Part shown: one piece after another, positions 7,201 to 15,317 of the stretch
How positions within the stretch are numbered: position 1 is the stretch's first letter
Layout of the letters: each line of letters starts with the position of its first letter
Assembly (NCBI GenBank): GCA_041688215.1
Contig: JBDNIO010000204.1
Coordinates: 1 to 17,024, forward strand
DNA from: JBDNIO01 sp041688215
Lineage (GTDB): Bacteria; Pseudomonadota; Gammaproteobacteria; Nevskiales; Salinisphaeraceae
Reading direction: 5' to 3'
DNA length: 17,024 nt
Notes under the pieces: generated by a model
Databases searched by the model: none
What the model was told of the DNA's origin: nothing
Seen by the model: only the letters and a program-made list of their open reading frames with translations
Translations under genes and position numbers: made by a program

Positions 7201-8217
7201 TTAGTCGGCAAGCGCATCCACCAGGCCCCATTCCAGCGCCTGATACGCACGAATGCGCTTGCCGGACAAGGCCAGCCAGGCAGCGCGCTGGCGCCCCATT
7301 CGCCGGGCAATACTAATACATCCGCCGGCGCCGGGAATCAGCCCCATACCCACTTCGGGTAACTGAAAGTGCGTATTCTTCGCTGCGATTACACGTTGGG
7401 CAAAAGCCGGGAATTCCATGCCGGACCCGATGCAGGCGCCGTGCAATTTCACAATCGTTTTTTCCGCACAGCGCGCCAACAGCCGGCCCGGCAGGCTGAT
7501 TGAGCGCACGATATGGCCGGTCGCCGCATCGGGCACGCTGCCGAACTCAGTCAAATCGCCGCCCACGGAAAAGCAGCGTCCATGCCCGCTAATCTCAACG
7601 CTACGCACACTCTCGTCCAGCAAAACCATTTGCAGCGCCTCATTGAGCGCATCCCGCATTTCCACGGACATCGCGTTGCGATTGGAAGCGCGATTCAAGG
7701 CTAGCGTTACTGTATCGCCGTTACGTTCAAGCAATACTGCCGGACCATTATCGGTGGGGGCGAACGGTTGCGGTGATCGGTTCGCGTCCAACCAGGCTTG
7801 ATACTCCGCGCCGCCTTGCAGGGTGGCGTAGGCCATGGATTCCACATCCAGCGCATCGTCCAGCGGCATGTTTTCGGTAATCCGAAGCACTTGCACCAGT
7901 ACGGCCGCGGCCGTTGGGCAACGCTTAATAGTTCGCAGTAGGGGCTCGGCTTCACGCAGCTCAGCCAGGCGCACATCGCAGGCCTGAGTCAGTGCATCGT
8001 TACACTCACTACCCGCCAACCCTATGACCGGGCATGGAAGGCGTTTGAACCAGCGCGTGATTTCCTCGGTTTCGGACTGCGCAAAGCCGGCTTCAAGTTC
8101 CAGCAGAAAACAGGGCTGCTCCACGAACGGCGAAAAATCCACCATGGACGCAGAACTGCGGGCCAGCTCCAGGGCCTCGGTCGGGCGAAATACTGTCAGA
8201 TTCTGCATGGGTTCCAT
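7201..8217 (-). CDS. Enoyl-CoA hydratase/isomerase family protein with permuted-looking two-half layout
   Basis: A 338-residue crotonase-superfamily protein, longer than the usual 255-270. The C-terminal half (from about residue 157) is a crotonase core: FSVGGDLTEFG for CoA and oxyanion binding, GACIGSGMEF with E268, then QLPEVGMG with E288. The 20-residue spacing equals the two catalytic glutamates (E144/E164) of rat crotonase, so hydratase chemistry is possible. The protein stops at GLVDALAD, lacking the ~75 C-terminal residues (trimerisation helices). The N-terminal half (1-156) looks like a second, eroded crotonase: CPVIGLAG, ACDVRLAE, then PTAAAVLVQVLRI and DALDVESMAYATLQ, which resemble just those C-terminal helices. 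First gene of the minus-strand operon, 87 bases before the dehydrogenase. ATG 8217 was chosen over TTG 8223; ATG 8208 is also possible. Confidence 0.88.
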   Translation of the reverse strand: MEPMQNLTVFRPTEALELARSSASMVDFSPFVEQPCFLLELEAGFAQSETEEITRWFKRLPCPVIGLAGSECNDALTQACDVRLAELREAEPLLRTIKRCPTAAAVLVQVLRITENMPLDDALDVESMAYATLQGGAEYQAWLDANRSPQPFAPTDNGPAVLLERNGDTVTLALNRASNRNAMSVEMRDALNEALQMVLLDESVRSVEISGHGRCFSVGGDLTEFGSVPDAATGHIVRSISLPGRLLARCAEKTIVKLHGACIGSGMEFPAFAQRVIAAKNTHFQLPEVGMGLIPGAGGCISIARRMGRQRAAWLALSGKRIRAYQALEWGLVDALAD

Positions 8218-8338
8218 GGGCAATAGCCTGTTGCGTGCATCAAGGCTAACTTAAATGGGTGAGGCTCGGGCAGTGCGCTGCTACTAGAGTGTGTTAAAGA
8301 GTCAAAACGACTGTCAATTTATTCAGTGGAAACGAGCT
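8218..8338. promoter_or_regulatory. Divergent promoter region with candidate operator
   Basis: The 121 bases between the two divergent operons hold no gene. On the minus strand a perfect TTGACA (8312-8317) could be a -35 box, but no convincing -10 is seen at standard spacing. A 13-base palindrome AGTCAAAACGACT (8300-8312) abuts it and could bind a dimeric repressor of both operons. Plus-strand promoter boxes are not clear. The plus-strand gene has GAAACGAGCT before its ATG. Confidence 0.35.
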
Positions 8339-9121
8339 ATGACAGATAATGTCATCGTCGAGCGCCGTGGCGCGGTGCAATGGATTTGCATTAACCGGCC
8401 CGAGCGACGCAATGCCATAAACGCCGACGTGGTGGCCAGCATTGCCGCGGGCATTGCCGCCGCCGCGAACGCTACGCAGACTCGCGCCATTGTGCTCACA
8501 GGCACCGGCGACAAGGCTTTCTGCGCTGGCGCGGACTTGAATAAAAATGTGCAAGGCGGCGCCTTCGATGTGGATTTTTCACAGCCACGGCATTACATCG
8601 TCGACCTGTTCAAGCAGGTAATCGAATGTCGCCTGCCGATTATTGCGCGGGTGAATGGTCATGTTATGGCCGGGGGATTCGGTCTGCTGGCCGCCTGCGA
8701 TATGGCGGTGGCCGCCGACGATATCCGCTTCGGCACGCCCGAATCGCGCATCGGCCTGACGCCAATGATGATCCTGCCGTGGATGCTGCGCCTGATCCCA
8801 CCGCGCAAACTGCAGGAAATGTGTATTACCGGCGAGCAGTTTAGCGCCGCCGAAGGGCTTGAATGGGGGGTGTTCAATTACGTGGTGCCGCGCACCAAAC
8901 TGGATACGAAAACAGACTGGCTGCTCGACCGCGTTGTACATAAATCCCCCACCGCCATCCGACTGGGCAAGCAGGCCTTTAATTCCATGCGCGATATGAG
9001 CCTGCGCGACGGCCTGGAATACGCACAGGCCATGGTGCCGATCATGTCCAGCACCCAGGACGCCGCCGAGGGCATTGCGGCCTTTCAGCAAAAACGCGAC
9101 CCGGACTGGACCGGTAAATGA
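8339..9121 (+). CDS. Enoyl-CoA hydratase/isomerase (crotonase family)
   Basis: A 260-residue crotonase-family protein of normal length. It has INRPERRNAIN near the N-terminus, AFCAGADLNKNVQGG for CoA/oxyanion binding, VNGHVMAGGFGLLAACDMAVAA, and FGTPESRIGL. The residue matching crotonase E144 is G115, while the E164 match is kept at E135. One-glutamate members include isomerases and also 3-methylglutaconyl-CoA-hydratase-like (LiuC-type) enzymes. Next to a carboxylase, hydration of a carboxylated enoyl-CoA is the most sensible role. The ATG at 8339 follows GAGCT; a longer reading from 8291 covers promoter DNA and is rejected. The stop overlaps the biotin carboxylase start as ATGA, showing tight co-translation. 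Confidence 0.9.
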   Translation: MTDNVIVERRGAVQWICINRPERRNAINADVVASIAAGIAAAANATQTRAIVLTGTGDKAFCAGADLNKNVQGGAFDVDFSQPRHYIVDLFKQVIECRLPIIARVNGHVMAGGFGLLAACDMAVAADDIRFGTPESRIGLTPMMILPWMLRLIPPRKLQEMCITGEQFSAAEGLEWGVFNYVVPRTKLDTKTDWLLDRVVHKSPTAIRLGKQAFNSMRDMSLRDGLEYAQAMVPIMSSTQDAAEGIAAFQQKRDPDWTGK

Positions 9122-10635
9122 TGCCACCGTCGATAGATGTCTCTGCCTGGCCGTTCGACACGGTGCTGGTCGCCAATCGCGGCGAGATCGCCGTGCGCAT
9201 CCTGCGCAGCGTGCAGGCGCTGGAGCTAACCGGTGTCGTTGTGTATCACGCCGCCGACCGCGACGCACCCGCCGTGGCCTTGGCCGACAAGGCGGTGGAA
9301 ATTGTGGGCGACACACCGGTGGCAGCTTATCTGGACGCCGATCAGATTCTAGCCGTGGCGCGCAAAACCGGGGCCGGTGCGATTCACCCCGGCTACGGAT
9401 TTTTGTCCGAAAACGCCGGTTTTGCCCGCGCAGTGGCCGGCGCCGATTTGATATTTGTCGGACCCACGCCAAAACAAATCGAACTGATGGGCGACAAGGT
9501 GCGCGCCCGCGCCTTTGTCGAAAAGCACGGCTTCCCGGTGGCGCCGTCCGCGATAGAAGACGATGACCCGGACAGTTTTCTGGAACGCGCCAAGCAACTT
9601 CCGTTGCCGCTGCTGATCAAACCTGCTGCAGGCGGCGGCGGCAAGGGTATGCGCGTGGTACGCGACGCGGCGCAACTGGAAGCCGAAATCGAACGCGCCC
9701 GCAGCGAGGGCCAACGCTATTTTGGCGACGGCCGTTTATACGTCGAAAAATATATTGAAAACCCGCGCCATATCGAAGTGCAGATTCTGGGTGACGCACA
9801 GGGCAACATCATCCACCTGTTTGAACGCGAATGCTCGGTGCAGCGCCGCTTCCAGAAAATTGTAGAGGAATCGCCCTCGCCCGCCCTGGATTCAAACCTG
9901 CGCGCAGAAGTCTGCGAAACCGCCGCTGGAATCGCGCGCAAGGCCGGCTACCGGAACGCCGGCACGGTGGAATTTATTTTCGGCCAAAGCGATACCGGCG
10001 AGGCCGAATTCTATTTCCTGGAAACCAACACGCGTCTGCAAGTCGAGCACCCGGTAACCGAGGCCATTACCGGCATCGACCTGGTGCAAGAACAGCTACG
10101 CATCGCCGCCGGCGAACCCCTGGGTTACGAGCAAGCAGACGTTATAACCCAAGGCCACGCCATCGAACTGCGTATCTATGCCGAAGACGCCGCCAGTAGT
10201 TTTACGCCCACTACCGGCCCGGTTCTCGTTTGGCGTGAACCCGTGGGCGTAGGCCTGCGTACGGACAGCGGTATTAAGGCGGGCCAGGAAATCACCGCTT
10301 CGTTCGATCCCATGCTGGCCAAACTGATTGTCTCCGGCGCCACCCGTGATGAGGCTCGTAGCCGCGCTGTAGCGGCGCTGGGAGAGCTGGTGTTACTCGG
10401 CTGCAAAACCAATACGGATTTTCTGCGCCGCTTATTGCAACATCCCGCGTTTATCGCAGGCGACGTCCATACCGGCTTTCTCGATGCCAACCCGCAAATT
10501 GCGGATGAACCCGAAGTTCCCGCAAACACGCTGAACAAATTGCTGGCCACCGCCGCGTTGATGACCCGCCCCATGCGTGACGTGGCCGATACCGTGCCTA
10601 GCCTGCACGCACAAATAGGCGCATGGCAGAATTGA
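9118..10635 (+). CDS. Acyl-CoA carboxylase, biotin carboxylase subunit (split alpha subunit)
   Basis: A 505-residue biotin carboxylase that makes carboxybiotin on the partner carrier protein from ATP and bicarbonate. Blocks: VLVANRGEIAVRILRS (16-31), HPGYGFLSEN, the ATP-binding GGGGKGM (172-178), EKYIENPRHIEVQ, ERECSVQRR (236-244) with VEESPSP, and NTRLQVEHPVTE (304-315, containing catalytic Arg and Glu). All key residues are present. In methylcrotonyl-, geranyl- and propionyl-CoA carboxylases this domain is usually fused to a BT and a BCCP domain in one ~660-residue alpha subunit. Here the protein ends with AQIGAWQN, near where the linker would start, and the carrier is a separate gene after a palindromic repeat. 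It overlaps the hydratase by 4 bases. Confidence 0.95.
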   Translation: MMPPSIDVSAWPFDTVLVANRGEIAVRILRSVQALELTGVVVYHAADRDAPAVALADKAVEIVGDTPVAAYLDADQILAVARKTGAGAIHPGYGFLSENAGFARAVAGADLIFVGPTPKQIELMGDKVRARAFVEKHGFPVAPSAIEDDDPDSFLERAKQLPLPLLIKPAAGGGGKGMRVVRDAAQLEAEIERARSEGQRYFGDGRLYVEKYIENPRHIEVQILGDAQGNIIHLFERECSVQRRFQKIVEESPSPALDSNLRAEVCETAAGIARKAGYRNAGTVEFIFGQSDTGEAEFYFLETNTRLQVEHPVTEAITGIDLVQEQLRIAAGEPLGYEQADVITQGHAIELRIYAEDAASSFTPTTGPVLVWREPVGVGLRTDSGIKAGQEITASFDPMLAKLIVSGATRDEARSRAVAALGELVLLGCKTNTDFLRRLLQHPAFIAGDVHTGFLDANPQIADEPEVPANTLNKLLATAALMTRPMRDVADTVPSLHAQIGAWQN

Positions 10636-10641
10636 TTAAAA

Positions 10642-10775
10642 AATGATTAACCACAGAGAAACAGAGGGCATAGAAAGAAACAAAAAATTTGTTTCCTGGC
10701 TTTTGCGCTCTTCCTGTTCCTCGTGGTTTACGTATTTTGCTTCCCTGTTCCCCTGCTCCTCTGTGGTTAATCATT
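10642..10775. repeat. Palindromic intergenic element, copy 1
   Basis: A perfect 17-base inverted repeat, AATGATTAACCACAGAG at 10642-10658 and its reverse complement at 10759-10775, bounds a 134-base element with no gene. Inside is a smaller palindrome, GAAACAAA / TTTGTTTC (10677-10684 and 10688-10695). The outer arms share the TTAACC(A/G)CAGAG core with the element at 15318-15393. It lies exactly between the biotin carboxylase and carrier genes. Confidence 0.85.
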
Positions 10776-10791
10776 CTTCACACATACAACT

Positions 10792-11295
10792 ATGAAGCAC
10801 GGATTCAAACTCGGCGATACCGAATACGACGTGGCGTTGTCGCGCGCCGTTCAGGGTTATGTATTACACAAAGATAATGCTGATACGCCGTTCAATTTAG
10901 TCAAAGGCGAAATCGGCAATTGGGGACTGCATGCCCACGGTGAGATTCACCATATCACCGTCGCCACCCACGGCGATGATGTTTTCATCCATCTGGACGG
11001 CACCACCCATCACCTTCGCTACGAGCACCCGCTGCAACGCCTGGCCGAACTTGCCGAGGGCGGCGCACAAGACAGCGTTCGCGCCACCATGCCCGGCAGT
11101 CTCGTTTCGTTGAACGTAGAGCCCGGCCAAAGCGTAAACAAAGGCGACAATCTGCTGGTAATGGAAAGCATGAAAATGGAGACAAGCATTAGCGCCGCAC
11201 AGGACGGTGTGGTCGCCGAAATCCATGTCGGCGTGGGCGAGACGTTCGATAAGGATGCGGTGCTGATTACCTTTGTTACTGAGGAAACGGAATGA
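10792..11295 (+). CDS. Biotin carboxyl carrier protein, C-terminal part of a split acyl-CoA carboxylase alpha subunit
   Basis: A 167-residue protein. The N-terminal ~90 residues (KLGDTEYDVALSRA, FIHLDGTTHHL) look like the beta-barrel BT linker that docks the alpha onto the beta subunit in MCC-type enzymes. The C-terminal ~75 are a biotinyl domain with ATMPGSLVSL, and ESMKMET carrying biotin at K128, 40 residues from the C-terminus. This equals the tail of a usual fused alpha subunit; adding it to the 505-residue upstream protein gives 672 residues, the normal fused length. There is no Shine-Dalgarno sequence before the ATG. The 3' end overlaps the carboxyltransferase start by 4 bases (ATGA). 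Expression may depend on reinitiation after the upstream gene or on a promoter inside the repeat. Confidence 0.92.
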   Translation: MKHGFKLGDTEYDVALSRAVQGYVLHKDNADTPFNLVKGEIGNWGLHAHGEIHHITVATHGDDVFIHLDGTTHHLRYEHPLQRLAELAEGGAQDSVRATMPGSLVSLNVEPGQSVNKGDNLLVMESMKMETSISAAQDGVVAEIHVGVGETFDKDAVLITFVTEETE

Positions 11296-12899
11296 AACGC
11301 ATTGTTTCCGCACTCAATACGCGCTCGGAAAGCTTCCGAGCCAACGCCGAACACAACCGCGGGCTCGCGCGTCAATTTCGCGAGAAGCAGGATAACGCGC
11401 GCCACAATCGGCCCGAGCGCGACATCGAACGCCTGCGCCGGCAGAAAAAACTTACCGTCCGCGAACGGCTCGATCTGCTGCTCGACGCGGGCACTCCCTA
11501 CCTGGAATTGTCGTCCCTGGCCGCAAACGAAGCCTACGGCGGTGACGTGCCTGCGGCGGCCGTGGTTTCTGGCATCGGCGTCGTGTCCGGACGCGAGGTG
11601 ATGATTATCGGCGGCGACGCCAGCGTGAAAGGCGGCGCCTGGTATCCGCTAACGGTAAAGAAAATCGTGCGGGCGCTGGATATCGCCATCGAAAACCGAT
11701 TGCCGGTGGTGCATCTCTGCGATTCCGCCGGCGGGTTCCTGCCGGAACAGGCGGATATTTTTGCCGACAAATATTACGCCGGGCGTATTTTTCGCAACCA
11801 GTGCGTGCTCTCGAAAATGGGGGTGCAGCAAGTTTCCGTCGTTCTAGGACACTGCACGGCCGGCGGCGCCTATGTGCCGGGTTTATCCGACTACAATGTG
11901 ATCGTGCGCGGCACCGGCGCGATCTTTCTTGCAGGCCCGCCGTTGGTCAAGGCCGCGACCGGCGAGGAAGTTACGGTAGACGAACTCGGGGGCGCGGACA
12001 TGCACACCAGCGTCTCCGGCACGGCCGATTATCCGGCGTCTTCCGAGGAAGAAGCGATAGCCATTGCGCGCGACATCGTGGCCCAGTTCAAGACACCGGA
12101 CAAAGCCCGTATCGAATGGCAGGAACCGGAAGCGCCTTACTACGACCCGGCCGAGTTGTACGGCATTCTGCCGCGCGACATCAAACAGCAGTTCGACATG
12201 CACGAGGTGATTGCGCGTCTGGTGGATGGCTCGCGCTTTCACGAATATCAGCCCAAATACGGCACCACACTCATCTGCGGCTACGCGCACTTATGGGGCT
12301 ACAAGGTTGGCATCCTGGCCAACAACGGCGTGCTGTTTAACGACAGCGCGTTAAAAGGCGCGCACTTTATTGAACTATGCAATCAGGCGCGCACGCCGAT
12401 TATTTTTCTGCAGAACATTACCGGTTTCATGGTCGGTAAATATTACGAAGAACAGGGCATAACCAAGGACGGCGCCAAGATGATCATGGCGGTTACTGGC
12501 TGCGAAGTGCCCAAGTTCACGGTCATGTGTCACGGCTCGTTTGGCGCGGGTAATTACGGCATGTCTGGGCGCGCATTTGATTCGCGTTTTCTGTTTACCT
12601 GGCCGCAGCACGAAATATCCGTAATGGGCGCCGAGCAGGCCGCTAACACCCTGGCCGAGGTCAAGGTGCGGCAACTGGCGCGGGCGGGCGAAACCCTAAC
12701 CGATGAACAGATCGCCGAAATCCGCGAACCGGTACTGGCGGATTTCAAACGCAAATCCAGCGCCTACTGGTCCACCTCCGAGATCTGGGATGATGGCATA
12801 CTGGACCCGGTCGATACCCGCAATGCGCTGGGTATTGCCATCTCCGCCGCGCTGAATACCCCTATAAAAGAACCAGGGTATGGCGTCTTTAGAATGTAA
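11292..12899 (+). CDS. Acyl-CoA carboxylase, carboxyltransferase (beta) subunit, MCC/GCC type
   Basis: A 535-residue carboxyltransferase that moves CO2 from biotin to an acyl-CoA. Two crotonase-like halves are visible: RRQKKLTVRERLDLLLD near 50, KGGAWYPLTVKK, LCDSAGGFLPEQ, GHCTAGGAYVPGLSDY, then FLAGPPLVKAATGEEV and ELGGADMHTSVSG in the N half; LQNITGFMVGKYYE and CHGSFGAGNYGMSGRAFDSR in the C half. These and the 535-residue length match methylcrotonyl-CoA and geranyl-CoA carboxylase beta subunits rather than propionyl-CoA ones. MCC and GCC differ in a few acyl-pocket residues that I cannot place safely by eye. A strong ribosome binding site GAGGAAACGGA precedes the ATG, which also overlaps the carrier gene stop. 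The gene has no lesions. Confidence 0.95.
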   Translation: MKRIVSALNTRSESFRANAEHNRGLARQFREKQDNARHNRPERDIERLRRQKKLTVRERLDLLLDAGTPYLELSSLAANEAYGGDVPAAAVVSGIGVVSGREVMIIGGDASVKGGAWYPLTVKKIVRALDIAIENRLPVVHLCDSAGGFLPEQADIFADKYYAGRIFRNQCVLSKMGVQQVSVVLGHCTAGGAYVPGLSDYNVIVRGTGAIFLAGPPLVKAATGEEVTVDELGGADMHTSVSGTADYPASSEEEAIAIARDIVAQFKTPDKARIEWQEPEAPYYDPAELYGILPRDIKQQFDMHEVIARLVDGSRFHEYQPKYGTTLICGYAHLWGYKVGILANNGVLFNDSALKGAHFIELCNQARTPIIFLQNITGFMVGKYYEEQGITKDGAKMIMAVTGCEVPKFTVMCHGSFGAGNYGMSGRAFDSRFLFTWPQHEISVMGAEQAANTLAEVKVRQLARAGETLTDEQIAEIREPVLADFKRKSSAYWSTSEIWDDGILDPVDTRNALGIAISAALNTPIKEPGYGVFRM

Positions 12900-12905
12900 T
12901 AACAC

Positions 12906-13041
12906 CTCTGGGAGAGGGTTGGGGTGAGGGGCGGAATCTGGCGCCCTGTAAGCAAGCCTATTGGGTTATGACGCTTTACCCCTCACCCTTTCGCTTCGCT
13001 CAGCGCGCTACACTTGCTCTCCCCATGAAGCATGGGGAGAG
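12906..13041. repeat. Intergenic repeat with CTCTCCCC hairpin
   Basis: The gap after the carboxyltransferase holds CTCTGGGAGAGGGTTGGGGTG, then CCCCTCACCCTTT and finally a perfect 11-base hairpin CTCTCCCCATG-AAG-CATGGGGAGAG (13017-13041). The two outer blocks are complementary (GGTGAGGGG against CCCCTCACC). This type of GGGAGAGGGTTGGGGTGAGGGG sequence is a common dispersed repeat in proteobacterial genomes. The hairpin may also slow transcription between the carboxylase genes and the esterase gene. Confidence 0.7.
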
Positions 13042-13062
13042 GGGATAAAGAGAAATCTGAGC

Positions 13063-14022
13063 ATGTTAGAACCTAGCCTGAGCTACACACTTAAAGATAT
13101 CGAAATCAGCCGGCGCAGCCGCTTGTTCGTGATCATGCTGCGCGTGTTTCTGAAACCACTGATGCGCTGGTTCATGCGCGGCTCGGCCAATCGCGTGGCC
13201 AAAGGCCAGTTGCAGCTTGCGAGCCGACGTTGCAAGGACACAGCGGGCCTGCCACAGGATTACCGCATTATCGGACGCGTACCCGGCCCTACCGTTGGCG
13301 ATATCGATGACAGCAGCAAAACCGTGCTGCTCTGGCTACACGGCGGCGGCTTTCTGGTGCCGGCCTCGCCGGAAGTGCATTTAAGACTGCTTGCACTGCT
13401 ATGCAAGGAACTGAAGGCCACTGGATTTTTACCCGACTACCGCCTGGCCCCGTTCAATAAATTCCCCGCCGCGCTGGACGATGCCGAGCGCGCCTACCGC
13501 GGCTTGCTGGACGCAGGTTTCGCGCCCGAACGCATTGTTATTTGCGGTGATTCCGCGGGCGGGCACTTAAGCCTGAGCGTAATCCAGCGCATCCGCAAAG
13601 CGGAGTTGCCCATGCCCGCCTGCGTGGTGGCGCTGTCACCAGTAACCGAAATGGGCCGCGTGCATGCTCCACCCTCGCGGGCACGCAACAACCGCATTGA
13701 CGCCATCATCCCCATGGGATCATTTGGCAATGTGGACGACTGGTTCGCCGGCGACTGGGACGCGTCTGATCCGGAACTCTCGCCGCTGTACGCCGACTTT
13801 ACCGGCTTTCCGCCCCTGTATTTCGTGGTTGGCGAGAAGGAAGTTTTACGCGATGATTCGGTACTTGCCGCCCACCAGGCACGCCAAGCCGGCGTCGAAA
13901 CACAACTGGACGTATGGCCGCATTTGCCCCACGCCTTCGTGCTGTTTGAAGCGCTGTTCACGGAAACCGCCGTCGCGCGCCACGATATTGCAGAATTTAT
14001 TCGCGGCCATTTGCCGGACTAA
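13063..14022 (+). CDS. Alpha/beta hydrolase, HSL-family (GDSAGG) esterase
   Basis: A 319-residue cytoplasmic carboxylesterase of the hormone-sensitive-lipase family. The oxyanion motif HGGG is at residues 93-96, nucleophile elbow GDSAGG at 162-167 (S164), catalytic Asp likely D264 (VLRDDS) and His H290 (LPHAF). PDYRLAPFNKFPAALDD is the usual HSL block between them. The N-terminal ~60 residues form a cap-type region. The start at ATG 13063 has a weak GAG; a longer reading from 12961 runs through repeat DNA and is rejected. It lies downstream of the carboxylase genes and could hydrolyse an ester or lipid to feed that pathway, though this is context only. Specificity is unknown. Confidence 0.9.
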   Translation: MLEPSLSYTLKDIEISRRSRLFVIMLRVFLKPLMRWFMRGSANRVAKGQLQLASRRCKDTAGLPQDYRIIGRVPGPTVGDIDDSSKTVLLWLHGGGFLVPASPEVHLRLLALLCKELKATGFLPDYRLAPFNKFPAALDDAERAYRGLLDAGFAPERIVICGDSAGGHLSLSVIQRIRKAELPMPACVVALSPVTEMGRVHAPPSRARNNRIDAIIPMGSFGNVDDWFAGDWDASDPELSPLYADFTGFPPLYFVVGEKEVLRDDSVLAAHQARQAGVETQLDVWPHLPHAFVLFEALFTETAVARHDIAEFIRGHLPD

Positions 14023-14044
14023 AACACCTTAAGGGGGAAACGAT

Positions 14045-15305
14045 TTGATCGCCTTGCCATGCCTGCCACTGACACGCCAGATTACCCGCGCACCCAGCCT
14101 GACCAGCGTTACCCGTATCGACCGTAGCGCCGAATGCGACCCGCTTGCAGTCGGCATGACAACGGACGGCGTCGAGCGCATCTGGGCCGCGGTGCAAACG
14201 CTTTACAAAACCCGTTTGCATCCTTCGCTGACGCTGCTCATCCGCCGGCACGGACAAGTCGTCATGAAACGCGCGATTGGTTGTGCCGATGGCAATTTAC
14301 CCGGCCAAACCGGTCCTCAAGTCGCGCTGGACCCGGACGCGCCGCAGTGCATTTTCTCCGCTTCCAAAGCAGTCACCGCCTTGCTGATCCACAAACTGGT
14401 GGAAGATGGCGAATTACGGCTCACCGACCGCATCGCCGACTATATTCCCGAATTTGCGCAAAACGGTAAACAGGACATCAGCATCCGCGGGCTGCTTACG
14501 CACCGCGCGGGCGTGCCCTTCATTCCGCGCGAGCAAGCCGAGCCAGACCTGTTACTCGACTGGGACCGCATCGTACAAATGATTTGCGAGATGCCCCCCC
14601 CACTACCCTAACCCCGCAACCGTGGCCTACCACGCGCTGACCAGCGGCTTCATCACTGGCGAAGTGGTGAAACGCGTAGCCGGTATTGAATTGACTACTG
14701 CACTCGATCAGTGGATACGCAAACCCCTGGGCTGCCGCCACCTGACCTACGGACTGGCGCGCGCCGATCGCGGCGAACTGGCGCAAAACGCCTTCACCGG
14801 GCCACCCGCGATCTGGCCGTTATCCAGCTACATCCGACGCATTACCGGCGTGCCCTTTCGCGAAGCGACGGAGGTTTCCTGCGAAGATACCTTTCTTTCT
14901 TCCGTAGTCCCCGCCGGAAATATCCACGCCTCGGCCGACGACCTGAACCGGGTTTTTCAGATGCTACTGAACGGCGGCGAACTCGACGGAGTACGGGTGT
15001 TGAAAGAAAAGACAGTATTGAACGCCATACGCCCAGTCGGCCGTATCCGCCGTGACCGTGCGCTGCACATTCCCATCCGTTATTCCGCCGGATTCATGCT
15101 CGGCGAAAACCCCTTCGGCCTGTATGGACCGCGCTGCGGCCAAGCCTTCGGGCATCTTGGTTTTGTGAATATTCTTGGCTGGGCCGACCCGCAGCGGCAA
15201 ATCGCGGTAAGTTTTCTGAATACCGGAAAATCGATATCACCTACCGGTGTAATACGCCTGTCCGGTGTGCTCAACAGCATTTCACGCGAGTGCGCGCCGG
15301 TTTAA
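14045..15305 (+). pseudogene. Beta-lactamase-fold serine hydrolase, frameshifted in a C8 tract
   Basis: Two overlapping-frame parts, 14045-14611 and about 14602-15305, form one ~419-residue class-C beta-lactamase/EstB-like serine hydrolase. The first part has S105-A-S-K108 (FSASKAVTAL), then LTDRIADYIPEF and RGLLTHRAGV. The second resumes with TVAYHALTSGFITGEVV (Tyr at 14628), and has NIHASADDLNRVFQMLL and FGHLGFVNI near the end. Dropping one C from the C8 run at 14594-14601 restores MPPHYPNPATVAYHAL, exactly as the family requires. The start is TTG 14045 with a strong AAGGGGGAAACGA. The change may be real, phase-variable or a sequencing error. 23 bases after the esterase gene, so probably co-transcribed. 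Confidence 0.85.
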
Positions 15306-15317
15306 TTCAAAGCATTA

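Noticed and set aside
8579..9472. Long minus-strand open frame of 297 codons
   Set aside because: It is antisense to the hydratase and biotin carboxylase genes, Arg/Pro-rich, and typical of a shadow frame in GC-rich coding DNA.
10689..10877. Small reading frame inside palindromic element 1
   Set aside because: Composition reflects the repeat; it overlaps the carrier gene in another frame and has no recognisable protein features.
12961..13062. N-terminal extension of the esterase from 12961
   Set aside because: It reads through the dispersed repeat and hairpin; the family N-terminus begins near ATG 13063.
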